This document shows positions 6,186 through 12,631 of a stretch of 12,631 nt of DNA, piece after piece. Below the pieces are notes generated by a model. It had not been told where the DNA came from, did not search any database, and saw only the letters and a program-made list of their open reading frames with translations. Numbering within the stretch: the stretch's first letter is position 1; every line of letters begins with the position of its first letter. Source of the DNA: an uncultured Bacteroidota bacterium. GTDB lineage: Bacteria; Bacteroidota; Bacteroidia; Chitinophagales; Chitinophagaceae. Both the position numbers and the translations under genes were made by a program. The stretch spans positions 1-12,631 of the forward strand of contig CALLKA010000178.1 in assembly GCA_938008665.1 (NCBI GenBank). Reading direction: 5' to 3'.

Positions 6186-7295
6186 ATGTCAACTCATTTA
6201 TTGTATAGCATTGCATTTAGTAAAATTATTGGGCTTAACGATAAGCAACGAAAATTACTGTTAGCCCACTATAGTTCAGCTGAATTTATTTACAAAGAAC
6301 GCTTCAATTTACAAATCCCCTTTTTAGATATAAATGATGATATAAAAAAAATTTTACTAAGTGATTGGCCATGGGATGAAACAGAAAGCGAATTGGCATT
6401 TATTCAAAAACATGATATACATGCTACCTGCGTTTTTGATGCAGATTATCCCAACCGATTAGTGCACTGCGACGATGCGCCGACAGTTATCTATGTAAAA
6501 GGTAAAATGGATTTCAATAAAAAACATTTGGTGAGCATTGTTGGCACTAGGCAACACACTGTACAAGTTAATAGTGTCATTCATGAAATAACCGAAGGCC
6601 TTGCGCATTTAAATATCGGCATCATCAGTGGTATGGCATTGGGTATCGATGGAATTGCACATAAAAATGCATTGAATAAAAAAATTCCTACCTGGGGCGT
6701 GCTCGCACATGGATTGGATCAAATTTATCCAAAACAACATCGTCGTCTTGCCATTGAAATGCTTGAACAAGGGGGACTTATTACCGAAAATAAAAAAGGC
6801 GTCATTCCACTACCCTATTTTTTTCCAAAACGAAATAGAATTGTAGCTGGCATGAGTGATGTAACGATTGTTGTGGAATCTGATATACAAGGCGGAAGTA
6901 TGATTACTGCAAAGCTTGCTTTTGATTACAACCGAAATGTTTTTGCGATACCTGGTAAAATACAGGATCCTAAAAGTAAAGGCTGCTTGTTGTTGATTAA
7001 ATCCAATAATGCACAAATGTATTATGACAGTATTGATTTTTTAGAAACTATGAAATGGGCACTGCCCGAAATGAACCCTAACAGGATTGACCCCAAAAAT
7101 CCACAACTAACCTTGGTACTTGAACCTGATGCTTTGTCCATTTTAGAAATTGTTGAACGCCAAGGACCTATTCATCCGGACGACATTATCCGGCAATTAA
7201 CAATCCCACCAGGTGCTTTCGCCACCCACTTATTTATGTTAGAAATGCAAGATTTTGTGTTTAAGCAAGCTGGCAACCTTTATATTCGACTGTAA
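6186..7295 (+). CDS. dprA: DNA-processing protein DprA
   Basis: DprA (Smf) binds single-stranded DNA entering during natural transformation and loads RecA. The 369-residue protein has three parts: an N-terminal SAM-like helical region (1-60), an extended Rossmann fold (about 85-290), and a C-terminal winged helix (about 313-369, ILEIVERQGPIHPDDI). Key motifs are SIVGTRQ (117-123), SGMALGIDGIAH (148-159), GLDQIYPKQHRR (176-187), PKRNRIVAGMSD (214-225), and GGSMITAKLAFDYNRNVFAIPG (236-257). This is the full three-domain form; shorter family members lack the ends. It begins 48 nt after the OmpA-like gene and may share its transcript. DprA is widespread in non-competent bacteria too, so competence is not implied on its own. 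Confidence 0.95.
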   Translation: MSTHLLYSIAFSKIIGLNDKQRKLLLAHYSSAEFIYKERFNLQIPFLDINDDIKKILLSDWPWDETESELAFIQKHDIHATCVFDADYPNRLVHCDDAPTVIYVKGKMDFNKKHLVSIVGTRQHTVQVNSVIHEITEGLAHLNIGIISGMALGIDGIAHKNALNKKIPTWGVLAHGLDQIYPKQHRRLAIEMLEQGGLITENKKGVIPLPYFFPKRNRIVAGMSDVTIVVESDIQGGSMITAKLAFDYNRNVFAIPGKIQDPKSKGCLLLIKSNNAQMYYDSIDFLETMKWALPEMNPNRIDPKNPQLTLVLEPDALSILEIVERQGPIHPDDIIRQLTIPPGAFATHLFMLEMQDFVFKQAGNLYIRL

Positions 7296-7314
7296 ATCAG
7301 GCAAAAAAAAGGAT

Positions 7315-7345
7315 TTTGTCTAAATACCTCAAGGTCCTATCTTTG
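7315..7345 (+). promoter_or_regulatory. guaB promoter (sigma-ABfr type)
   Basis: TTTG (7315-7318), a spacer of exactly 19 nt, and TATCTTTG (7338-7345) match the Bacteroidota consensus perfectly. The -7 box ends 3 nt before the ATG at 7349, so the expected start of transcription coincides with the start codon. The in-frame TTG at 7316 is part of the -33 element and should not be used as a translation start. Confidence 0.75.
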
Positions 7346-7348
7346 CCT

Positions 7349-8833
7349 ATGGCAACAAGAAATTCTACAAACAACTCCCGCATTTTTGGTAAAGGCTTAA
7401 CTTTTGACGACGTATTGTTAATGCCCGCGTATTCTGAAATTTTACCTTCAGAGGTAAATATCCACGCACATCTTACTAAAAACATTCAATTACATGTTCC
7501 AATTTTGTCCTCGGCAATGGATACCGTTACCGAAGCTAATTTAGCAATTGCACTTGCACGTGAAGGTGGCATTGGCATTTTGCACAAAAACATGAGTATT
7601 GAAAGACAAGCTGAACAAGTACGTAAAGTAAAACGTAGTGAAAGCGGTATGATTGTAGATCCGATTACACTTGAAGTAACTGCAACCATTGGAGATGCAT
7701 TAAAATTGATGAAGGAAAATAAAATTGGGGGCATTCCTATTGTTGACAAAACAAATAAGTTGGTCGGTATTTTAACCAATCGTGATTTAAGATTCGAGAC
7801 CGATCGCAAGCGTAAAGTAAGCGAAGTAATGACCAAAGAAAATTTAGTCATTGCTCCTGAAGGAACTGATTTAAAAAAAGCAGAGAAAATTTTACGTCAA
7901 TATAAAATTGAAAAATTACCTGTTGTAAATAAACAAGGAAAGTTAATTGGATTAATTACTTATCGTGATATTTTACAATTAAGTGCATTCCCAAATGCAG
8001 TGAAAGATAAAATTGGCCGTTTATTAGTAGGTGCTGCATTAGGAATTACCAAAGATTTATTAGATCGCGCTGCAGCACTTCAAAGTGTGGGCGTTGATAT
8101 TGTTTCATTAGATAGCGCACATGGTCATAGCAAAGGTGTTATAGAAGCACTTAAGTTATTGAAAAAAACATATAAAAATTTACCAGTCATTGCTGGTAAT
8201 GTAGCTACTGCTAGTGGCGCATTGGCCTTAGCCAATGCGGGAGCCGACGCCGTTAAAGTGGGTATTGGTCCAGGATCTATTTGCACTACACGTATTGTAG
8301 CAGGTGCAGGTGTGCCGCAATTAACTGCCATCATGGAAGCAGCAAGGGCATTGAAAGGTAAAAATATTCCAATTATTGCAGATGGTGGTATTCGTTATAC
8401 GGGTGATATGGTTAAAGCGTTAGCCGCAGGCGCGAACTGTGTAATGATGGGTAGCATTTTTGCAGGGACAGAAGAAAGCCCTGGTGAAACTATTATTTAC
8501 GAAGGAAGAAAATTCAAAGGATACAGAGGTATGGGAAGTATTGGTGCCATGAGTCAAGGAAGTGGAGATCGTTATTTTCAAGAGAACGAATCCGATAGTA
8601 AAAAGTTTGTACCCGAAGGAATTGAAGGTCGCGTTGCTTACAAAGGAAATTTACATGAAATAGTATATCAATTTGTTGGTGGCCTAAAAGCGGGAATGGG
8701 CTACTGTGGTGCTAAAACAGTGAAGGATTTACAAAATGCCACTTTTGTTCAAATCACGAATGCAGGTATGAGAGAAAGCCATGCACATGATGTTGAAGTA
8801 ACAAGAGAAGCGCCTAATTATAGCCGCAAATAA
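7349..8833 (+). CDS. guaB: Inosine-5'-monophosphate dehydrogenase
   Basis: GuaB oxidises IMP to XMP with NAD, the committed step to GMP. From ATG 7349 it has 494 residues, the usual size with inserted CBS domains. Visible features are GLTFDDVLLMPAYSE near the N-terminus, two CBS repeats at about 100-215 (IGGIPIVDKTNKLVGILTNRD and IEKLPVVNKQGKLIGLITYRD), and the catalytic loop GPGSICTTR with Cys312. Also present are the phosphate-binding IIADGGIRYTGD, the flap with SQGSGDRYF (Arg-Tyr dyad), and the C-terminal AGMRESHAHDV. The frame remains open upstream to a TTG at 7316, but those 11 codons overlap the promoter. Guanine-nucleotide feedback through the CBS pair is known for the family. It has its own promoter 3' of dprA, and the mRNA is probably leaderless. 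Confidence 0.97.
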   Translation: MATRNSTNNSRIFGKGLTFDDVLLMPAYSEILPSEVNIHAHLTKNIQLHVPILSSAMDTVTEANLAIALAREGGIGILHKNMSIERQAEQVRKVKRSESGMIVDPITLEVTATIGDALKLMKENKIGGIPIVDKTNKLVGILTNRDLRFETDRKRKVSEVMTKENLVIAPEGTDLKKAEKILRQYKIEKLPVVNKQGKLIGLITYRDILQLSAFPNAVKDKIGRLLVGAALGITKDLLDRAAALQSVGVDIVSLDSAHGHSKGVIEALKLLKKTYKNLPVIAGNVATASGALALANAGADAVKVGIGPGSICTTRIVAGAGVPQLTAIMEAARALKGKNIPIIADGGIRYTGDMVKALAAGANCVMMGSIFAGTEESPGETIIYEGRKFKGYRGMGSIGAMSQGSGDRYFQENESDSKKFVPEGIEGRVAYKGNLHEIVYQFVGGLKAGMGYCGAKTVKDLQNATFVQITNAGMRESHAHDVEVTREAPNYSRK

Positions 8834-8901
8834 TTATTGAAAATCATCTTTGTGTAAACGCTATAAGCAAATACGCAAAAACATTATAAAAGCAATATTC
8901 A

Positions 8902-10077
8902 ATGTTGAAGAAATATTTATTTATTTGTTTTTTTATTGGATCTGGTTTTTTATTCGCCAATAATTTAAAAGCACAAGCAAGCGACACACCTCGTTTACAA
9001 ATTAGTATACTTACCTGCGACGCAGGTGAGGATATTTATACCGCATGGGGACACACCGCCATTCGTGTCATTGATAGTTTGCAAGGAGCTGACTATGTTT
9101 TTAATTACGGTACGTTTGATTTTGAAACACCCTTCTTTATATCAAAATTTGTAAAAGGAAGTTTGGAATATTTTATATCCGCAAATTACTATGCCGATTT
9201 TTATGCGCAGTACCAATATGAAAAAAGAAATATAAAAGAGCAGGTCCTAAATTTATCTACGACTGAAAAAATAAGATGGTATCAGGGATTGAAGAAAAAT
9301 ATGATGGGAAAAAATAAATACTATTTATATAATTTCATCACAGACAATTGTACCACACGCGTAAAAGATGGGCTGTTTATTTTTTCGCATTACGTTCCCA
9401 ATCTAAGCCAAGAAAAATCATTTAGGGAAAAAGTAGTTTTAGCGCCCTATCAAAAAGGTATTCCTTGGATTGGCTTAGGCATTGACTTATTACTCGGTTC
9501 TTATTCGGATCAAAAACCCACCGATCAACAAGCTGCTTTTTTACCTGATTTACTTTTTGATCAAATAGCAGGTATTAAAAAATTAGTGCGATCAACTAGT
9601 GTCTCTAATTTCAACAATGAAAGCGCTGATGTTACAGCAAATACAAAAGATTATAGCCCATTATTTATCTTAATTGGATTTTTGGCTTTGTATGCACTTA
9701 GCCTGATCTTTAAAAATAAGACGGTGATTGTGATTGCTAGTGTTACAGATGTCGCTTTGTTACTTGCATTCACATTGGGCGGTTGTTTAATTTTTTATAT
9801 GAGTTTTGTGTCCAATCATACTGCCTGCTTTAATAACTTTAATATCATGTGGATGCACCCATTGTATATTATAGGTTTAATTGCTTATTTTATAAAAAAT
9901 GAATGGATTAGTCATATTGGTAAAGTATTTTTAGGGGCAGTCGTAGGATTAGTTATTGCTAGCTACTGGCTACCGCAACATTTTTCAATTGAAGTATTTA
10001 CATTAATCGCTATAGCATTAGTTTTAAACTTTCGTCTTATCAAACGAGGGCAAAATAACATACAACATAAAAATTAA
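8902..10077 (+). CDS. lnb: Lnb-like protein: DUF4105 periplasmic domain plus membrane domain
   Basis: A 391-residue two-part envelope protein. A signal peptide (1-24, cleaved LKA|Q) is followed by a DUF4105 domain (about 30-185). This carries WGHTAIRV (His51) and YNFITDNCTTR (Cys150), a His-then-Cys order as in permuted papain/NlpC-P60-like folds. After a linker, about five hydrophobic segments (near 252-271, 275-303, 313-331, 343-360, 362-381) form a membrane domain containing CFNNFNIMWMHPL. As I recall, this arrangement matches Lnb, reported as the lipoprotein N-acyltransferase of Bacteroides, which adds the third acyl chain to lipoproteins in place of Lnt. That function is transferred by resemblance and remembered literature, so the DUF4105 identity is firmer than the enzyme name. 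The SDR gene follows after 18 nt and is probably in the same operon. Confidence 0.78.
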   Translation: MLKKYLFICFFIGSGFLFANNLKAQASDTPRLQISILTCDAGEDIYTAWGHTAIRVIDSLQGADYVFNYGTFDFETPFFISKFVKGSLEYFISANYYADFYAQYQYEKRNIKEQVLNLSTTEKIRWYQGLKKNMMGKNKYYLYNFITDNCTTRVKDGLFIFSHYVPNLSQEKSFREKVVLAPYQKGIPWIGLGIDLLLGSYSDQKPTDQQAAFLPDLLFDQIAGIKKLVRSTSVSNFNNESADVTANTKDYSPLFILIGFLALYALSLIFKNKTVIVIASVTDVALLLAFTLGGCLIFYMSFVSNHTACFNNFNIMWMHPLYIIGLIAYFIKNEWISHIGKVFLGAVVGLVIASYWLPQHFSIEVFTLIAIALVLNFRLIKRGQNNIQHKN

Positions 10078-10095
10078 CAATCTCAACCGTATACC

Positions 10096-10854
10096 ATGTC
10101 AAAAATTATATTAATCACAGGCGCTAGTTCAGGATTTGGTAAAGCTATTGCTGAAAAATTTGCAGCTGGTGGTTGGAATTTAATTTTAACTGCACGTCGC
10201 AAGGAAAAATTAGCAGAAGTGGCTACAGCTATTGAAAAAAAATACGGTGTAAAAACTTTAAGCTTAGTATTTGATGTACAGGATAAGGAAGCAGTGTTTG
10301 CACAGTTAAATGATTTACCAGCAGCCTGGCAAGCAGTTGATATTTTAGTCAATAACGCTGGCCTTGCATTAGGACGTGACTCATTCCTGGATGCGAATAT
10401 AGAAGACTGGGAAACCATGATTGATACCAATGTAAAAGGTTTACTTTATACTTCAAAAGCAGTTTTACCTTATTTAATTAAACAACAAGGACATATCATC
10501 AATATTGGAAGTACAGCGGGTAAGGAAGTGTACAAGGATGGTAATGTTTATTGCGCATCCAAACATGCAGTGGATGCAATTAGCAAAGCACAGAGAATTG
10601 ATTTGTTGCCTTATAAAATTAAAGTTTCGGTGATTCATCCTGGTGCAGTTGAAACCGATTTTTCATTGGTTCGTTTTAAAGGCGATGCGGCAAAAGCTGC
10701 AGCAGTATATGCTGGTTATGAACCATTAAAAGCCGAAGATGTTGCTGACACTGCTTGGTATGTAGCCAATGTTCCAAAACACGTTTGTATTAATGATGTT
10801 GTGATGACTTGTGTAGCGCAAGCCAACTCCATGCATTTGCATAAGGACGCTTAA
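10096..10854 (+). CDS. YdfG-like short-chain dehydrogenase/reductase
   Basis: A 252-residue classical SDR with a complete active site: cofactor motif TGASSGFG (8-15), NNAG (86-89), Asn112, Ser139 in NIGSTAG, and Tyr152 and Lys156 in YCASK. Arg34-Arg35 after the second strand favours NADP(H). ILVNNAGLALG, EDWETMIDTNVKGL, HIINIGSTAG and VRFKGD closely resemble E. coli YdfG, an NADP-dependent 3-hydroxy acid dehydrogenase (L-allo-threonine, L-serine, 3-hydroxypropionate). The substrate here is not proven and other hydroxy acids are possible. It sits 18 nt after the Lnb-like gene and converges on the nucleotidyltransferase gene with a 66-nt gap that has no obvious T-tailed terminator. Confidence 0.9.
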   Translation: MSKIILITGASSGFGKAIAEKFAAGGWNLILTARRKEKLAEVATAIEKKYGVKTLSLVFDVQDKEAVFAQLNDLPAAWQAVDILVNNAGLALGRDSFLDANIEDWETMIDTNVKGLLYTSKAVLPYLIKQQGHIINIGSTAGKEVYKDGNVYCASKHAVDAISKAQRIDLLPYKIKVSVIHPGAVETDFSLVRFKGDAAKAAAVYAGYEPLKAEDVADTAWYVANVPKHVCINDVVMTCVAQANSMHLHKDA

Positions 10855-10920
10855 TTTTCTAGTAAAATTTTTAGGTAAGCTGTTATTAAAACGGCCGGGT
10901 AAAGCAGAGATTAGAAATGA

Positions 10921-11913
10921 TTAACCGAAATCAATTTCGGTATTGTCTCCAATGTTCAAACTTCGGCTTAACCCTTTTACTGACGCGTCACTCCCAATCA
11001 ATGAATTATCTAAAACCACTTCATCTAGTGTAGTATAGGAGCCAATAATACTATCTCGTACAATGGAACTTTTGATATTGGTATTATTGCCAATAGTAAC
11101 ATGCGGCCCAATGATGGAATTTTCAATTACACAATCATCCGCAATACTTACAGGCGGTATGATAATGCTATTGGTATATAAATTGGGGTTTACTGAAATC
11201 CCACCCGATTTTTTTAGCAATACTGCATTGGTTTCTAATAATGATTCTTTTTTACCGCAATCATACCAATGCTTTACTTTAAAGGATTTAAACTGCACCC
11301 CTTTTTTAATCATACACTCCAAAGCGTCTGTTAAATTATACTCCCCTTGAGATTTAATATTATCATTAAATAATTGTTGAAAGCATTCAAACAAAATTTC
11401 GGATTCTTTGATCTTATACAAACCAACCAAGGCGTTATTACTTTTTGGAATCGCCGGCTTTTCTACAGCATGATCAATAAAGCCATCTTCGTTTATTTCA
11501 GCAACACCAAATTGACGGGGATCATCTACTTTTTTTACACCCAACATGCTTATCGGGCTTTCCATTACTTCCTTAATATCAAATTCACAAATAGTATCGC
11601 CTAAAGCAATAAACACTTCATCATTATTTACAATGGCCTTGGTTAATTCAATGGCATGCGCCGTTCCTTGTCGATCATTTTGATAAACAAAATGGGTATT
11701 TAAGTTCGGGTAAGTGGCTTGTACATAATCCTGAATTTTCTCCCCCAAGTAACCAACGATAAAAATAAATTCTTTAATACCCGCTTCCCTTAATTGATCA
11801 ACAATAAAGCTAAGTATGGTTTTACCTGCAATTGGAATGAGCGCTTTGGGTTGCGTATAAGTATGTGGGCGTAATTTTGCACCTGCACCTGCCACTGGAA
11901 TAATCGCCTTCAT
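10921..11913 (-). CDS. Sugar-phosphate nucleotidyltransferase with left-handed beta-helix tail
   Basis: From ATG 11913 this is a 330-residue, two-domain NDP-sugar pyrophosphorylase. The N-terminal Rossmann domain has a variant signature, AGAGAKLRPHTYTQPKALIP (9-28; the usual form is GGxGTRLxPxT...PK), with Lys23 as the expected catalytic lysine. QGTAHAI (82-88), LGDT (104-107), VEKP (150-153) and GEYNLTDAL (190-198) follow. Hexapeptide repeats fill about 248-330 (IADDCVIENSIIGPHVTIGNNTNI), predicting a left-handed beta-helix. The family includes glucose-1-phosphate thymidylyl- and uridylyltransferases and GlmU-like enzymes; the exact sugar and nucleotide cannot be read from sequence. The frame stays open to an ATG at 11946, but the 11 extra residues precede the conserved MKAIIPVAG start. 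Neighbours give no pathway hint. Confidence 0.9.
   Translation of the reverse strand: MKAIIPVAGAGAKLRPHTYTQPKALIPIAGKTILSFIVDQLREAGIKEFIFIVGYLGEKIQDYVQATYPNLNTHFVYQNDRQGTAHAIELTKAIVNNDEVFIALGDTICEFDIKEVMESPISMLGVKKVDDPRQFGVAEINEDGFIDHAVEKPAIPKSNNALVGLYKIKESEILFECFQQLFNDNIKSQGEYNLTDALECMIKKGVQFKSFKVKHWYDCGKKESLLETNAVLLKKSGGISVNPNLYTNSIIIPPVSIADDCVIENSIIGPHVTIGNNTNIKSSIVRDSIIGSYTTLDEVVLDNSLIGSDASVKGLSRSLNIGDNTEIDFG
10924..10941. repeat. Inverted repeat at the nucleotidyltransferase 3' end
   Basis: ACCGAAAT and ATTTCGGT form perfect 8-nt arms around CA. The repeat encodes the last residues (TEIDFG) and ends 3 nt short of the outer edge of the stop codon. A hairpin with a 4-nt loop is possible on either strand. 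A T-tract is lacking, so it is at best a weak terminator between the two convergent genes. Confidence 0.4.
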
Positions 11914-11960
11914 TGTTTGGGTTTTAGGGGGTGATAAAAGTAGCAAATAACTGTTAGTAA

Positions 11961-11988
11961 TGGCGCAATTTGGGCACCCAAATAGCCA
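11961..11988. repeat. Dyad in the glyA/nucleotidyltransferase divergent spacer
   Basis: ATTTGGGCACCCAAAT (11968-11983) has perfect 7-nt arms around CA, and TGGC/GCCA (11961-11964 and 11985-11988) add an imperfect outer pair. It lies between two divergently transcribed genes, about 48 nt downstream (on +) of the nucleotidyltransferase start codon and 63 nt upstream of the glyA -33 box. The position suits an operator, but no regulator can be named. Confidence 0.4.
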
Positions 11989-12046
11989 AATCCAATAAAA
12001 CTTGTTGAAAATGTGGATATTAGGACGCTAACTGTTGAAAGAAAGC

Positions 12047-12077
12047 TTTGCGTAGGGGTTATAATGAATTAATTTTG
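12047..12077 (+). promoter_or_regulatory. glyA promoter (sigma-ABfr type)
   Basis: TTTG (12047-12050), exactly 19 nt, then TAATTTTG (12070-12077) is a full match to the Bacteroidota consensus. Transcription should begin near 12082, leaving a leader of about 24 nt that is A/T-rich (TATAAATAAAGAATT before the ATG) without a Shine-Dalgarno sequence. Confidence 0.78.
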
Positions 12078-12105
12078 CAAAATAGCACACTATAAATAAA
12101 GAATT

Positions 12106-12631
12106 ATGCAAAGAGATACCCTGGTTTTTGACATCATCAATCAAGAATTACAACGCCAAAGAAGAGGCATAGAATTAATCGCATCTGAAAACTTTACCAG
12201 CTTACAAGTTATGCAAGCGATGGGTGGTGTGATGACCAATAAATATGCCGAAGGATATCCTGGTCGTCGTTATTATGGCGGTTGTGAAATTGTAGATAAA
12301 ACAGAGACTTTAGCCATAGATCGTTTAAAGGAAATATTTGGTCTTGAATACGCGAATGTTCAACCACATAGTGGTGCACAAGCAAACGCTGCTTTAATGT
12401 TAGCCATTTTACAACCAGGTGATGCTATTTTAGGTTTGGACCTAAGCATGGGTGGTCACTTAACACACGGAAGTAGTGTTAACTTTTCAGGTAAAACATA
12501 TACCCCACATTTTTATGGTGTGGTGAAAGAAACTGGCTTGATTGACTATGATACCTTAGAAAGTCAAGCAAGAACACATAAACCTAAATTAATTATTTGT
12601 GGTGCAAGTGCATACAGCCGTGATATTGACT
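12106..12631 (+). CDS. glyA: Serine hydroxymethyltransferase, N-terminal part
   Basis: PLP enzyme converting serine and THF to glycine and 5,10-methylene-THF, the main one-carbon source. The gene leaves the right edge after 175 codons of an expected 420 or so. Diagnostic segments are IELIASENFTS (22-32), NKYAEGYPGRRYYGGCE (45-61), NVQPHSGAQANAA (84-96), LSMGGHLTHGS (113-123), and ICGASAYSRDID at the edge. The PLP-binding lysine lies beyond the window. ATG 12106 (MQRDTLVFDII) is the normal family start and has a canonical promoter upstream. It is divergent from the nucleotidyltransferase gene. Its product, methylene-THF, is the substrate of FolD encoded earlier in the window. Confidence 0.96.
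   Translation, partial: MQRDTLVFDIINQELQRQRRGIELIASENFTSLQVMQAMGGVMTNKYAEGYPGRRYYGGCEIVDKTETLAIDRLKEIFGLEYANVQPHSGAQANAALMLAILQPGDAILGLDLSMGGHLTHGSSVNFSGKTYTPHFYGVVKETGLIDYDTLESQARTHKPKLIICGASAYSRDID

Noticed and set aside
6040..6264. 74-residue plus-strand frame bridging the OmpA-like gene and dprA
   Set aside because: It overlaps the conserved OmpA C-terminus and the DprA N-terminus in another frame and resembles no protein.
7316..7348. TTG start for guaB giving 505 residues
   Set aside because: The TTG is inside a perfect -33 element and the -7 box falls within the extension, so it would not be transcribed. The 494-residue form fits the family.
8845..8852. CATCTTTG as a -7 box for the Lnb-like gene
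   Set aside because: The first base of the -7 motif is wrong and no -33 TTTG sits at a suitable distance.
10083..10430. 115-residue antisense reading frame
   Set aside because: It lies opposite the SDR coding sequence, has no recognisable motifs, and is explained by codon bias of the sense gene.
11914..11946. 11-residue N-terminal extension of the nucleotidyltransferase
   Set aside because: The conserved beta-strand and nucleotide loop (MKAIIPVAG) start at ATG 11913. The extension has no family support.
12012..12020. TGTGGATAT, one base from a DnaA box (TTATCCACA on the other strand)
   Set aside because: It is a single near-match. There is no cluster of boxes, no dnaA or dnaN, and no extended AT-rich unwinding region, so an origin is not supported.

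Overview
This is a housekeeping stretch from an AT-rich member of the Bacteroidota. A position within or near Chitinophagaceae is my inference from general protein similarity and is not proven. The phylum call rests on four things: sigma-ABfr-type promoters (TTTG, about 19 nt, TAnnTTTG), a DUF3467 gene, a TPR/beta-propeller/OmpA envelope protein, and a two-part Lnb-type (DUF4105) membrane protein. Shine-Dalgarno sequences are not evident. The first 25 bases are not genomic. They match the 3' end of the Illumina TruSeq read-1 adapter, so the window is the untrimmed end of an assembled contig.

Layout. 26-1440, minus strand: the 5' part of rplY (L25/CTC), preceded by prs (PRPP synthetase). A strong intrinsic terminator lies between them, with a likely rplY promoter overlapping it and two back-to-back hairpins in the rplY leader. 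1616-2302, plus: radC. 2308-2616, minus: a DUF3467 protein, tail to tail with radC. 2703-4195, plus: folD and queE, separated by 2 nt. 4230-6137, plus: a TPR/PD40/CRD/OmpA protein resembling PorE. 6186-7295, plus: dprA. 7349-8833, plus: guaB, with a textbook Bacteroidota promoter placed so close that the mRNA is probably leaderless. 8902-10854, plus: an Lnb-like protein and a YdfG-like short-chain dehydrogenase. 10921-11913, minus: a sugar-phosphate nucleotidyltransferase with a left-handed beta-helix tail. 12106 to the right edge, plus: the N-terminal part of glyA behind a canonical promoter.

Metabolically the window leans towards nucleotide and one-carbon supply. Prs makes PRPP, GuaB commits IMP to GMP, and GlyA and FolD are successive steps that load and oxidise one-carbon units on tetrahydrofolate. 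QueE makes the 7-deazaguanine precursor of queuosine. RadC and DprA are DNA-processing proteins. The OmpA-like and Lnb-like proteins belong to the cell envelope. There are no tRNA or rRNA genes, insertion sequences, CRISPR arrays or phage genes, and no gene-free stretch exceeds 300 bases.

I did not find a new multi-gene system. The observations most worth a second look are regulatory: the terminator/promoter overlap and paired hairpins before rplY, the probable leaderless guaB and folD transcripts, and the inverted and direct repeats upstream of glyA.
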